In this document: positions 1 to 11,324 of the stretch, piece after piece
Position numbering within the stretch: position 1 is the stretch's first letter
How the letters are laid out: the number at the start of each line of letters is the position of its first letter
Assembly (NCBI GenBank): GCA_002794775.1
Contig: NBAY01000032.1
Location: 124,001-188,000, forward strand
DNA length: 64,000 nt
DNA from: Porodaedalea pini
Lineage: Eukaryota > Basidiomycota > Agaricomycetes > Hymenochaetales > Hymenochaetaceae
Reading direction: 5' to 3'
The notes under the pieces: model-generated
What the model was told of the DNA's origin: nothing
What the model saw: the letters and a program-made list of their open reading frames with translations, nothing else
The model's database searches: none
Program-made: the position numbers and the translations under genes

Positions 1-384
1 TCAAGCTGATGGGGCTGCAAGGTTTGGACTTCGTCTCCACATTTAGATTATGAAGCCAAAATTTGCGAAAGAAACACACCCAGAAATGTTTGACCTATAC
101 ATTCGCCTTGATATTAGCTGCACCGAATGAGTTTTTAGAAGTTCCATACCTCCTTGTCCATAGTGATAGCTTCAGACACGATATTTTCTCAGTCAGGCTC
201 AGCGCACAAGGTTATGCCACGTACTCGAATGATAGATTAAAACAGTTGCAAGGGCCACATTAAAGTATTGCTGAGTCACTGTCTCGGAGACAAGCAACTG
301 CACATGGCTTGGATCGATAGACTCAGCATCCGAGCGAGTGTGAAGTGAGCGAGTCAGGTTACGGGCAAGCTCCAGAGCAGACAT
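1..384 (-). CDS. DUF6533 family membrane protein, copy A (3' part lies beyond the window)
   Basis: Only the first exons are present. The ATG is at 384-382, and the first exon encodes an N-terminus with NLTRSLHTRSDAESIDPS followed by the start of a hydrophobic segment ending in LIYHS. Very short exons with good GT-AG borders follow, giving AITMDKE, then VKHFW, then SKPCSPISL. That pattern is the N-terminal signature of the DUF6533 family of multi-pass membrane proteins expanded in basidiomycetes; no biochemical role is known. Each exon and intron aligns with the complete paralogue at 4100-5735, introns included, so the two are duplicates. No stop or broken splice site is seen in this part, but intactness cannot be judged because the gene runs off the window. 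Confidence 0.7.
1..384. repeat. Duplicated segment I, copy A (matches 5351-5735)
   Basis: The whole 5' part of the DUF6533 gene, introns included, aligns base for base with 5351-5735 in the same orientation at an offset of about 5.35 kb, with scattered substitutions. Conservation of intron sequence shows DNA duplication rather than only protein-level similarity. Confidence 0.75.
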
Positions 385-1984
385 CGTTGAGGTCCTCGTG
401 AGTGAACGTCCAGTATCGAGAGCATTCTCGATGCTTTATATGTTTCCGCTCTGGTGAAGCCTGAGGCTGAGCATCATGATGCCGGAGAGTGGCGCCGTGT
501 CACGTAGACAATACTTTGTACTCGAGTATCAGCAGCTTCAGAACGTCGGAAATAGGAACGCAAAGGAAGATAGAAATGTTCTACATCAGCAGCTTTCTGG
601 CGTCTCTGTAGGTAGATAGGTAGGTCTGTGTCCATAAAGGAGAGCATCAGAATGTCGTAGACACGTCAGGAATATAAAGCATAGATCCTCCAGCGCCGCT
701 CCAAAGATCTCCAACCACTTTCCCCAAGGTCAGAATACCAGCTCGATCCACTGGTCATCACTGCGATCATTTCGGTCGAGTCGATGATCCGCACTTAGTA
801 ATTCTCATCTTTTAAAACAAGTGATGCACGAGCATTCTTTCTCACTGAAGCCTGAGACCGAGGAAGTGAGTTTCCTTCTGTGTCCTAAGGAGCTGCATGA
901 CAGGCTCTCACGTCACTCCAAGAGTCCGAGCTGCGTCTTGTCCCTCATCAAACTGTCATGCCAGCCAGTTTGACATCGTCTGAGGAATACGCGCACATCT
1001 GACTCGAGACAGTGTTCAAGGAGCCTGACAAGGATATTTTAGTTTACAACATTTGTTAGCTAGTATCATCTGTTCGTGAAAAGCTCCTTCCAATCAGGTA
1101 GCACAGCTTCATCAATAAGAGCAATCCTCCTGCTCTTCCGCTCTCGTCCGTATTGCGGTCTTGTAGCATCCCATAATAGCCGAAGATTGGCGCCGTAGTA
1201 CGAAATCTACGTTGTTGGGGCAAGTGCGCCGAGAAAGCAACTGAGAGTGGAGAATTGAAACTCTGCGAGTATAGTAGATGCGGCACTGTAAGAGAGCATG
1301 ACGAGTGCGGTTGGAGAGGCGCCGTGAGACGAAGCAGGGGCGGCCGAGGTTGCAGAGGATGAGAGGCAATAAATGAAACCGAAGGCGTGGATCATACGAG
1401 GGCCAAGGAAAGAGAGAAAAGGAAATGCCACGGGCGAGGATGATGAGTGGCGCTCGGTGCGGAATGTGCGGGGGGAGTTAATTAGATAAAAATCATTGTA
1501 GGAGCATTCGTTCCGAGCCATGGGTAGAGAGAGGCAGACGGAGTGTTTTGGACGGACATGATACGCATATGTCCCTCCCGATCTCGCAGTCTCCCTCGCC
1601 ACCCATACCCCCTCCCAATCCGCTTCATTGCCGCCCTTAATGCACAAAATCGTGCTTACTTCTAACGGTAGTTGACTTATCCTTTGAAAAAGAGATGTGC
1701 CGGAAGGTTCAGTCACTGCGTGCACGGCCAGAGGGACGAGAGGGAGGGACGCACCAAATTCATCTTGTCCTGCACACCAACGTACATACCAGCCTCCCTC
1801 TCCAGACCCCACCAATGCAACGCAGCGCAACCAGGCCAATCAAGAATAGAAAAATTCACCAAGAAAAGGCACCTTTACAGCCTGCGGGCCCTTCCTCTCC
1901 GCCGCGCACTGCCTTGGCAGCTCTTCATCAATCAAGTCCAAGATCCGTCTTGCGTCGGCATCGCGGAGTCTCGTAGGGTGCCGC

Positions 1985-2005
1985 GGGGGGGGGGGGGGGG
2001 GGGGG
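1985..2005. repeat. Poly-G mononucleotide tract (21 bp)
   Basis: An uninterrupted run of 21 G bases. Such runs are unstable and error-prone in sequencing, so the exact length is uncertain. It lies in non-coding DNA as far as I can tell. Confidence 0.9.
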
Positions 2006-2264
2006 ATCACACGTGAGCCGGTCATCGGGCGTGAGCATGCTCTGGTGCTTGAGCGCCAGGTCGGCGGCGGTGGAGGTGGAGGGGAGAATGCGGTCATCGC
2101 AGACGACATCGGCGGACGGAGACCATCATGGCGGGCCGCAGAATTGACCAAGGGGAGGTGGGAAGAGAAAACAAGTGAGACGGAGAGAGGGAAAAAAAGA
2201 GGGCGAAGGGAATGAGAGACGCATCCGTTCAGCTTTGACGCGTGCTCACAATATTCTCCCGTAC

Positions 2265-2690
2265 GACCTCCTTTTTGTTGATGCCATCACTATCCCAGTA
2301 TGCCATCTACATCAGCCCTCTATCCGCCTCTTAGTTCTACCACAGATGATGGATAGCGTGCCGTACAGTCGACCTTGACGTAGTAGAATTCGCACTTGAG
2401 AGGCAGAGACGAAAAATGGCACATGTGGACACACCGTTCAGAGACGCACGACTTGTATCCGTAGAAAGTGATCGACACATGAGTCTGAAAAGATTTCGGA
2501 TCCGCTGCTCTACAAACAACTTTTAAAGCCCCCTCCTGGACGATAACAACACAATCAATAAGTCGGTATTCTGAAGAAACGCAGAACAAAGACTCACAGA
2601 TTGTGTCTCAAGTCGACTCTCATATATCATGTTCACCAACATCGTACTGAAAAGCCTCCGACTCCAGCCTAGTCGCGTAATCCATCATCA
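2265..2690. repeat. Duplicated segment II, copy A (matches 7736-8190)
   Basis: Shares long identical words with 7736-8190 in the same orientation, including CATCACTATCCCAG, TACCACAGATG, TTGACGTAGTAGAATTC and CACGACTTGT. Substitutions and small indels separate the copies. Reading frames are not conserved between the two copies, so this looks like duplicated non-coding DNA or a decayed gene. Confidence 0.65.
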
Positions 2691-4099
2691 ACTGAACTGA
2701 ATGAGGCAGTCGAAGCTGGTTTGTGCTCTTGCTGTGTTTACGCGTGAAAAGGGATCACGGAGGGAGCCGGACCGAGTTGGGCTGGTCTATTCATAACATC
2801 TGCGCGCGTGTTGCCGTGCGAATCCCGAGTCCGAAGATATATTATATATGGCAAACAAATGTGGTGCAGCGCTTGGCCTCATCAACCTCCATCTCGAGAC
2901 GCTCGACTGGCATTGGACAAGGGAGAAGAGAAACACAAGTGACATTCTCGCCGGGTTGTTTTCTGTGGCTCTAGTCAGCATTTATATATCTGTGCACTAG
3001 GTATATGGATGCTCGCGAATGATAATATGATCAATGGACGCAATGGCATCTCTGTGAAGCATGGAATGTGTTCCGTAAGACAAGTGCTACATCTGCTGTG
3101 CAGTATCCATGGCCTTCTCGATCAACTAAAATCCGCCTGAGTCTACTTGCATGCAATGATCTAAGCCAACCATCGTTGACTCAGATTCCGCACGATCTTG
3201 AAATGTGATAATACCATCAAATATCGCTTTGCAATATCTACGCTCCTCCGGTGTAGAATCTCGATATTCAGAGGTGTGGAACTCAATGATCTACAGGTGA
3301 ACGGGTTGCTGCTAACTGCACGTCTGACCGGCGCATCGCATGATCAGTCCAGTTTCGTTGGTTGGTACACTCTCTCAAGCCGTCAGAAAACGCTTGAAGA
3401 GATGATATTCATGTCGATTTGCTCGCTTCTTGCTGCCACCCATCATATTGCCTACAAGCTCGTTGCATGGCACAGACGGCATGATACAAGTTGTTGAAAG
3501 TACGAAAAGCCAGAAACACTGCTTACTATAATCACGACGATGCTCACAGGACGTTTATAGACTGTTGCGTCCGGAAAGCATCACAGAAATACATATATCA
3601 CATATTTCTACTCGTTCACTTCAGTGAGACCACCTGACGTGCATCAGACTCGGATTGGAGAGGTCTATCACGCAGCTACTGCAATCTTGACTTCGGCAAT
3701 CGCCTGGCGCATGAGTTTGGTGCTAAGGGCGTTAGATGAATTTACTCTGTGCAAGCAGAGCTTCGACAGATACGCAATCAATTGTCACCCTACTCATATA
3801 TGGCTTCATCGTCTCGCGCTTGGCTGACTCAATTGAATAGTGATATAGCTCGACCTTGGGGACCCTCCGAGTGAATAATAAATAATGTAATATAGCAAAT
3901 CCGAATTCATACACTTGACACCGGACATGAAACTGGTATATAAATGTAGGCGCCGACACTACTACTGGCGACTGGGCGAAGAAGAGGAATTCCGAGCTTA
4001 GGAAAGGCCTGCGTGCTTTGGCCATCCGTCGTCCCAGCCATGCTGCGAAAACAATGAGTCAGAGAGTCTGGAAAATGAAACAAGAGAACGGGACTCACC

Positions 4100-5735
4100 T
4101 CAGGAGAACTCAATGTCACTCACGCTCCTCGCCCTGTAGCTTGTTCCTCCATTGGCTCCCCTCTCCCCTGCCTCTTTCAGATTGATCAATAGCTGACCTC
4201 CGAGGACACACAAAAGAGTAGGACTCCCAACTGCACCCATGATATCTGCAACGAAAGTATTGATGCCGACAGTACGAATGTCCACTATCTTAAAGATGGA
4301 GCAGAAAATGACACTACGTGTGGTTAGCATCCAGGTATATTGAACGTAATAATTTGCTCACAGGCCGTAATATATGGCCTGATCGTGGACGAGAATTCTA
4401 ACGAGATGAAACCCCTTGAACCCGGATGACAGTCTCCAGTACTCTGCTGCCTTGTAGAGCGCGAGGCCGAGCAGAATGAGACCATATACCATTGGTATAA
4501 CCCTACCGTGGATCAGAGAAAGCTGCAGCATGATATAATAAACTCACCATGAAATGATGGACAGTGATTGTGGAGGTCCTCTGTTGAACCCGCAAATTGT
4601 GATACCTTCCGCAAGTCTCCCGACGACATCTAAAGCAGAATAATCTTCAGTCGAAGCAGATAGGATGAACAAAGGTCTTACTTTCTTCAAACAAGTTACC
4701 ATAAATGAGAATACCAAGTCCGATAGCTGCCTCCAAGCCAAGGAGGGATTTGAGGCAGATATCCAACTTTTTGTCTGTCCGAGCTCAAGCAGTGGTTATT
4801 GATTTAGAAAGTGAATGCTCACCTTGATGGTAAAGTGCCAAGACCCGGATGAGGAGGATGTCTGTAATTCTCTCATAAGCATGCGACAGCCGAATCAAAC
4901 ATCAGTATATATCCTTACAGTCAACTAGTATGATAGTAATCCAGTCTAACATCTAGATAAGTGAACAACGCAATCGATAGCGCTGAATGACTCACTTGCC
5001 AACGAAAAAGTCAAGGTTGAAAACAAGCCTGACTTACATGTCAGTGGAGAACGTATACGGTCTGGGCCTAAAACGCACAGCTGGAAATAACGGATATTTG
5101 AATGATTAGACACCGACATAGTATTCTTATTCACTACTCACCTCGGAAGACTTTCTTTGAAACCATTGACTGTTCAGATGGCAAGCATTTAGAATCAAAT
5201 GTTCCGCACGACTTAGCAAAATCCCGCAATGCGATTGCTTACCAGTTATGCTGCAAATAGCTCCCAGGAGCCCAACATAACGGTTCTGCACCATAATCAT
5301 AGGCGGCCAGGTCTTTAGCCATATTTATATGGCACTTACCACAAAGTAGATCAAGCTGACAGGACTACTTGGTTTGGACTTTGCCATCACAATCAGATTA
5401 TGAAGCTAGAGTTTCAGGGAGAAACCCACCCAGAAGTATTTCACCTATACGCCCATCTTGATAATTCACTGCACCGAATGAGACTGTAGAAGATCCATAC
5501 CTCCTTGTCTATAGTGATAACTTCAGATGCAATGTTTTTTCAGTCAGGCTCAGCGCACAAGGTCATGCTACGTACTCGAATGATAGATTAAAACAGTTGC
5601 AAGTGCCACAGAAAAGTATTGCCGAGTCACTGTTTCGGAGACAAACAACTGCACCAGGCTCGGATCGATGGGTTCAGCATCAGAGCGAACGTGAAATGAG
5701 CGAGTCAGATTAGAAATCAGTGCTGAAGCCGACAT
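4100..5735 (-). CDS. DUF6533 family multi-pass membrane protein, copy B
   Basis: Complete gene of unknown function in an Agaricomycete-expanded membrane family. The first exon (5576-5735) encodes NLTRSFHVRSDAEPIDPS and a hydrophobic stretch. A 20-base exon (5501-5520, ITIDKE), a 15-base microexon (5430-5444, VKYFW) and a 39-base exon (5340-5378, SKPSSPVSLIYFV) follow, then an exon with NRYVGLLGAICSIT. Downstream exons give ALYHQDKKLDICLKSLLGLE, LAEGITICGFNRGPPQS, VYGLILLGLALYKAAEYWR and the characteristic tail INLKEAGERGANGGTSYR ending VSDIEFS and TGA. Several hydrophobic helices are expected. Its partner at 1-384 has the same exon layout. The start ATG at 5735 is chosen because it opens the conserved N-terminal block; an in-frame ATG lies further upstream at 5786. 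Confidence 0.8.
5351..5735. repeat. Duplicated segment I, copy B (matches 1-384)
   Basis: Second copy of the duplicated DUF6533 5' region. The alignment runs through exons and introns and stops near the start codon; the sequences upstream of the two start codons are not obviously alike. Confidence 0.75.
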
Positions 5736-8700
5736 TTCTGAGGAATTGATAGATTGGACACCAGAGACAAGAATGCACAAGCCCAAGCCTCTCTATAAGT
5801 CGTATGTGTCACGAGGCGAGCGTCAATTTGTATCATAGACACCTCCATCTAATTCTCTGACGAATGATGTGGAGACAACGAGATGAGTTCTATGAACAAT
5901 ATCGCTATAGTCTAGAGTCAAGGCACAGGCGGCAGATGGAGAGATAGAGTTTCTTTCAACTGAGATCTGCCTGTGACGGTAGTTAGCTTTGACTGATCGA
6001 TCACAAAATTAGAAGGCTACCATAACAGCGAAAGAGATCGATATCTAGAAGACAGAGCATTTGCACAGACTGAGATCTCCTATACTTGGAACGTATTTGT
6101 AAACTGCATCACTGATACCAATTCTGACAGTCGTTCAGTAAGAAGCTAATCTCGATTGATAAATCAGTCGAAGAGACTCACATAGTCGCGGCGGCACAAT
6201 AGCCGGACTGACTTCCCGTCTAGTGACTGCACGCCCTTGTAACCGGCACTGGGACTGCATTCCATGAATCCATCCGATCACGCTTCAACTCACTTTTGCA
6301 GACCACTCATCATGTGACTGAAAGACGAGATACGTAGTTGCATAGATCAGTTCTATTGCATGCAGATTAAGGGAAATCTCACTCGAGGAGCTCGCGGAAT
6401 GTGAATAACACGGTTTATATTCACACGCTACAGATACTGAGGACATTAAATAACTTGATGAGATACTGAAGTAAAGAGACTGAGAAAGAGTTCAACAATT
6501 AGCTCTTTTCTTCGCTGAAGACTAGATTGTATGTTTTCTGCATTCTGAGATGCTGATATAGTCTCCACCTGCGGTACAGACCCTACATCAAGTGACAGCA
6601 ATCCTTTCGTGGTAGCAGCTTCCCAGCGCTCCTGTTAGCATCTGGAGTCCCATCTGTAGCGCCTGTTGCCCGAGTGCAGCGATACTGTAGAAAACCCACA
6701 GACCTTCAACAGGCGCGCTGAGGTGACAGCAGAGAGTGAGCATCGCTATAGACAATAGCGGAGTCTGGTGGAAACCGATTGAGATCTTGCACGAGCGGCC
6801 GATGCATAGAGGAAGACAGATGGTTCCAATGTGAGACGGGCAGAAGTGATGAAGGTAGATAATGAGGCGGTATCAAACATTGATGAGACGATACGGCGGG
6901 TAAGGATGAGCAAACTCACACGTAGCATTTCCCCATTCCAGGCAACATCGAATGGCAGTTCCTTGATAAGTAAGAGCTCAGTATGACAGAGGACTTATAA
7001 ACGAGAACGCAGCTTCACCGCAGGTGCTAGACAATGGCACACGTCGGGAGTGGACAGACGAGATGAGTCCTAGCCACGGAGCGCACCCGAAGCGTGCCAA
7101 TGATTGATCTCTACCATAGTGAGAACGCCCGTGAACCCATGCACGAGACTCCAGACGTGTCTCAGGTAGCTAACGCTGAAGAGAAATGTGCGCGGATGTG
7201 AGACCTGTAAGAAGGTTTAGTATAATCTCGATTCTAAGCGGTCGTGTGAGCGCGCAACGCCTTACATGTCTGCCAGGGGTCATCAGTAGTGGCACACGGC
7301 GGTGGGTCATCGGACTGGCGACGCAATTCCTCGAGCGTCACACGCCTCATAGCAAACGTGATATGTGTAGGCACGCTTTGTTCCCGCATCTTCTCCTCGC
7401 GCAGTTCTGCATGTCTGGCTGGTTATCATCGAAACGCGCATCTTGTTTGGCGGCCTCTGAATTCCGATAGCGAGATGATCGGAAAGAGTCATACGGAACT
7501 GGCGCCTTGGCGAGAGTGCAGGCTGACGAGCACGGATGTCAGCAATGCGATGAACTGTTAACTCAATTTTGTCAACAGAAAGGCTGCGAGTGAGCAAACA
7601 AAGTCGTTACCGAGCTTGAACCATCTGTCCACCACTCCCTGTCGTTGGTGACCAGTACAAGTACTGAGCAAGTAAGGATGCGGAACCTGACCAACAACCT
7701 CCTTTAATTCAGGCTGTGTTCCTTGCTATTTCACCCTCGCTTTGTTGCCATCACTATCCCAGCCTACCATCGGCATCATCAGCCCTCCATCCTTCTCTTA
7801 GCTCTACCACAGATGGTAGATAGCATATCGTACTGTATTATGGTACAGTCGATCTTGACGTAGTAGAATTCAGATCCGAGAGGCAGAGCCGATGGTTGGC
7901 GTGTGGACACGGTCATTCTATTCATGGATCCGAGAAGCACGACTTGTCACCCGTAGAAAACGACCGACAAAGGAGCATGGAGAGCTATCGAACCCGCTGT
8001 TATACGAACAGGCCAACACAACAGGTCTCCTTGTACCTCATGAAATCCATCCAGGACGATAAGAAAGTACAACTCGAGCGATGAGACGATATTGTGATGG
8101 AACGGAGAACAAGGACAAGCTAGCATCTCACACCTGTTGTCATGCATGATGTTCACCGCCTGCTGCATTCGTAGCACACGACAGCCTCAGCATCGAGGCT
8201 AGTACTAGTGGCATCATCGTCTGCAAGCATCTGGTGGGTCGAAACGGCTATATGCTTTTGCCTCGGTTTCGCACGAGGCACTCAGAGTCACGTGGTCGCA
8301 AGTTTGAGCTTTAAGTCGATTCACGATTGAAACAAGTAGCCTATGGCAGAGGCCTCGATGGCAGCGGCATGAAGGAGTTCACATGGTAGTACCGCTGTAC
8401 CAGGTCGACCCAACAGGTTGGCGGTCACCTGTGAGCTGCCTTTTTGAGTCGAATTTCCTGCAACCGCTCTCGAGCAGTTGCGGCGCGTCGGAGTTTGAAA
8501 TGTGACTGCGTGCTTGCCCCTCAACGAGACTCAGTAAAATTTTATTTCTTTTTGCAGCAACCAGGGTGATCGACGTTCGGTACACCATCGGTCTGTGCCA
8601 TCGACGTCTCAATTCTCAGTCCGATTGCAAGTTACTTGGCATCTCCTTCTCAGGGTCTTCAGACAAGCCAGAGCCTGCTGCCATCGAGCAGCTGCCATAG

Positions 8701-9027
8701 AATTGAGAGGGACTAGTGCCGGCATGGCTATGAAGATCGCTCATGTGCTTCAAGGTATGCCTTCATGTTTCTGGTGCCACACTGTATGGTCTGACTTGCA
8801 TTACAAACTTCAAGTCTACATTCCAAAACGATACACCTGCAGAACGAGCATGTCACGACAGAAGGCCTGAGCTCGAAATAAATCAGTATGAGACCGATCG
8901 CCTCTAGATCTTGCTTAGATACAATGTTGACGAAATACGCCGCCTTGACAACTTGAAGGATCACGCCCATAGCACAAAAATACGCATACTCATTGATCAA
9001 CTCGTAAAAGCCTGCTGATCCTGCTTA
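5736..9027. other. Gene-poor DNA between DUF6533 copy B and the transposon island
   Basis: No gene is recognised. It includes duplicated segment II copy B (7736-8190). A hydrophobic minus-strand reading around 6560-6960 can be pieced together across possible introns, but it matches no family I know and its exons are unconvincing. The 8200-9027 part shows only short unsupported frames. Confidence 0.45.
7736..8190. repeat. Duplicated segment II, copy B (matches 2265-2690)
   Basis: Colinear with segment II copy A at an offset of about 5.47 kb, close to the 5.35-kb offset of segment I. Together the two pairs suggest one old tandem duplication whose middle has diverged. Confidence 0.65.
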
Positions 9028-9877
9028 CAGCCTTTTTCATAAGTCCTGCAACACGTGCATGTCACGTGAAGTGAGCCGCATCAGAGCCAAAATGTTGAAA
9101 AATTAGAATGAATGCCTATTTTCTCTGTGAATTCTGCACAGAACCTGCTCATTAAGTACTCAAAAAAAAGGCACGGTTCTCAGGAGAAGAAATATGTAAA
9201 ATAGGGAGCAATAAACTGACTGTGTAGGCAGGTGGAGATCAAACAAGTGCAGCTGGTCTGTTCTCTCACCCATTTCCACCGAGATTCAAAAATTATGGCA
9301 CCCCTACATCTATCTATAAAATTCTTTCCTGTGACTGTAAATTAAGTATATGACTATGCCAACATCTCCTGAAAGTTTGAAGCCAATCCATTCAGTATTC
9401 ATGGTGCAGCAGCAAGATTTGTGTTCCACTTCAAGCTCTTTCCACCCTCCTTTTCTCACAACAGGTCTTGCAGAGTAGAACACAAATCTTGCTGCTGCAC
9501 CATGAATACTGAATGGATTGGCTTCAAACTTTCAGGAGATGTTGATATAGTCATATACTTAATTTAAAGACACAGGAAAGAATTTTATAGGTAGATGTAG
9601 GGGTGCCATAATTTTTGAATCTCAGTGGAAATGGGTGAGAGAACAGACCAGCTGCACTTGTTTGATCTCCACCTGCCTACACAGTCAATTTATTGCTCCC
9701 TATTTTACATATTTCTTCTCCTGAGAACCGTGCCTTTTTTTTGAGTACTTAATGAGCAGGTTCTGTGCAGAATTCACAGAGAAAATAGGCATTCATTCTA
9801 ATTTTTTCAACATTTTGGCTCTGATGTGGCTCACTTCATGTAACATGCACGTGTCGCAGGACTTATGAAAAAGGCTG
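9028..9877. mobile_element. Foldback/MITE-type DNA transposon with TA target duplication
   Basis: An 850-bp near-perfect inverted repeat. The left arm is 9028-9426 and the right arm 9478-9877, with a loop of about 51 bp. The ends are CAGCCTTTTTCATAAG and its complement, each flanked by TA (9026-9027 and 9878-9879), the target preference of the Tc1/mariner/pogo superfamily. There is no coding capacity, so it would need a transposase in trans. A partial copy of the left arm occurs at 58256-58382. Differences between copies are mostly C-to-T or G-to-A at CpG sites, a sign of methylation-driven decay. Confidence 0.9.
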
Positions 9878-9879
9878 TA

Positions 9880-11324
9880 AGTCAAGCTGTGCTGCTCCTG
9901 CTATCAAAAACACGAGGGTCACAGACCAGGTGACTCAGACTGACTTGTTAGTGTGACAGGAAATTACATATACACCGATGAATCTCAAATCTTGACTTTG
10001 TACCACCACTAGCCCTGGAGTTCCTGGCGAAGCTAGGAACTCCACTGGCCATCAATCCGAGTTTTTTAGGCATTGCTTAATCCGAGTTTTTTTGGTTCTT
10101 CAGATTTAATTAATACAATTTCTCACTCTGAAAGCTATACCTATTCAAAGTTCCTTGCTGGCCATCAGTCTAAGCTCTTAGAACAATGCTTCATCTTAGT
10201 TCACATGATTCATCAACTGCAAAACTATATATCTCACATACACATGCTTGAAAGCAATCTGAATTTTTATTGTATGACATTCTGTTTACAACAAAACCTC
10301 ACTAAGTATACTATTGGTTGTTAAGAACTTGAGATAGAGTAAGTCTCCTTCAATGGAAAGACATAGTACATAATACCTGCTTCTCATATCTTTATTTAAA
10401 ATAGAAAGGATATTCTTTATGCAATATAGATAGTATATTAGGACACCTTATATTATATTTATAAAAGGTTATAGGTGTAGGCCTGCTAGGGTATTCTCAC
10501 TACTTCTAACATGTTGCTGACTTCCTATATATCATGACTTGACTCTGATGTATTGAGTGTCTGACATTCCAAGACATGATCTCTGAAATACAACCATGTA
10601 ACTGTACCACAATTATGAGAAATCCAAGTCTGAGACTCAGTAGCAGCCTCCAGACCTTTGGAGTCTGGCACATTATGTCCAATTCATGCCCCTTTCACAT
10701 TCTCTTTACTGCTATTCTGAGAGTAATTCTCAATGGACTCCAATTGGTTGATTCTCTACTGAAATTTATTTTATAATACACATGGAGAAGATAGCAGAAT
10801 ATTTTTCTAATTGACTTTTTTTTTCAGCATTTTTCCTAACTTTTTCATATGAGCTCAGAGTATAAAATTGATTGTAGATGATTTGCATGTTGCTGCTTTG
10901 GAGTTACCACTTTTAGCTATCAATTTTTTGAGAGAAGAGCATGATTTGATTAAACTATTTTTCCACTAATTTTTGCGATTTTTTTTTTCATATTTTTTAC
11001 AATTTTTTTCATATAGGAAATGGGCTGATTGAGGCTACAGAGTGGTTTGCTCACGGATGTGTGCACATGTGCAGATATCATGTGATGATCTGCATGTTGC
11101 TGCTTTGAGCCATCAATAATTTTGGAGCTGACCAGAGCATATGATACAATGACTGAAGAAGGAAAAAGGAAGCATCAACAAAATTCAAAGTCCGAATTTA
11201 GTCAGCTTGTGGCTATGTAAAAGTGGCCCTTTGTGCTTGTATATTAAGATCTAGTCTGACTGCTTGGCTGTAGAAAACAAGGCTCTAAAAAAAAGAAGGT
11301 TGAGATTATTGTCTAAGTATCTGT
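9880..11324. other. AT-rich DNA of unknown content inside the transposon island
   Basis: Low-complexity, T-rich sequence with very few CpG dinucleotides and short open frames (for example 10073-10324 and 10576-10776 plus) that match nothing I recognise. A short imperfect hairpin around 10015-10048 (GGAGTTCCTGG facing AGGAACTCC) is visible. It may be the remains of another transposon. Confidence 0.5.

Larger units (their letters stand above)
385..4099. other. Gene-poor DNA upstream of DUF6533 copy A
   Basis: No gene is recognised. It contains a run of 21 G (1985-2005), duplicated segment II copy A (2265-2690), and several open frames up to 210 codons (for example 1207-1839 minus) with no recognisable composition, splice pattern or family. 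The reverse frames around the G run show proline-rich translations that come from the tract. The stretch 2700-4099 shows nothing I can name; it is the 3' flank of the DUF6533 gene that ends at 4100. Confidence 0.5.

Noticed and set aside
1207..1839. 210-codon minus-strand open frame
   Set aside because: No family, no splice context, and it overlaps other frames of similar length in GC-rich DNA. Likely chance.
6560..6960. Hydrophobic minus-strand peptide, possibly a third membrane-protein gene
   Set aside because: Needs several guessed introns and matches no family motif, so not called.
9028..9877. Palindrome as an assembly artefact or replication origin
   Set aside because: TA duplications at both ends and an independent partial copy at 58256 show it is a transposon.
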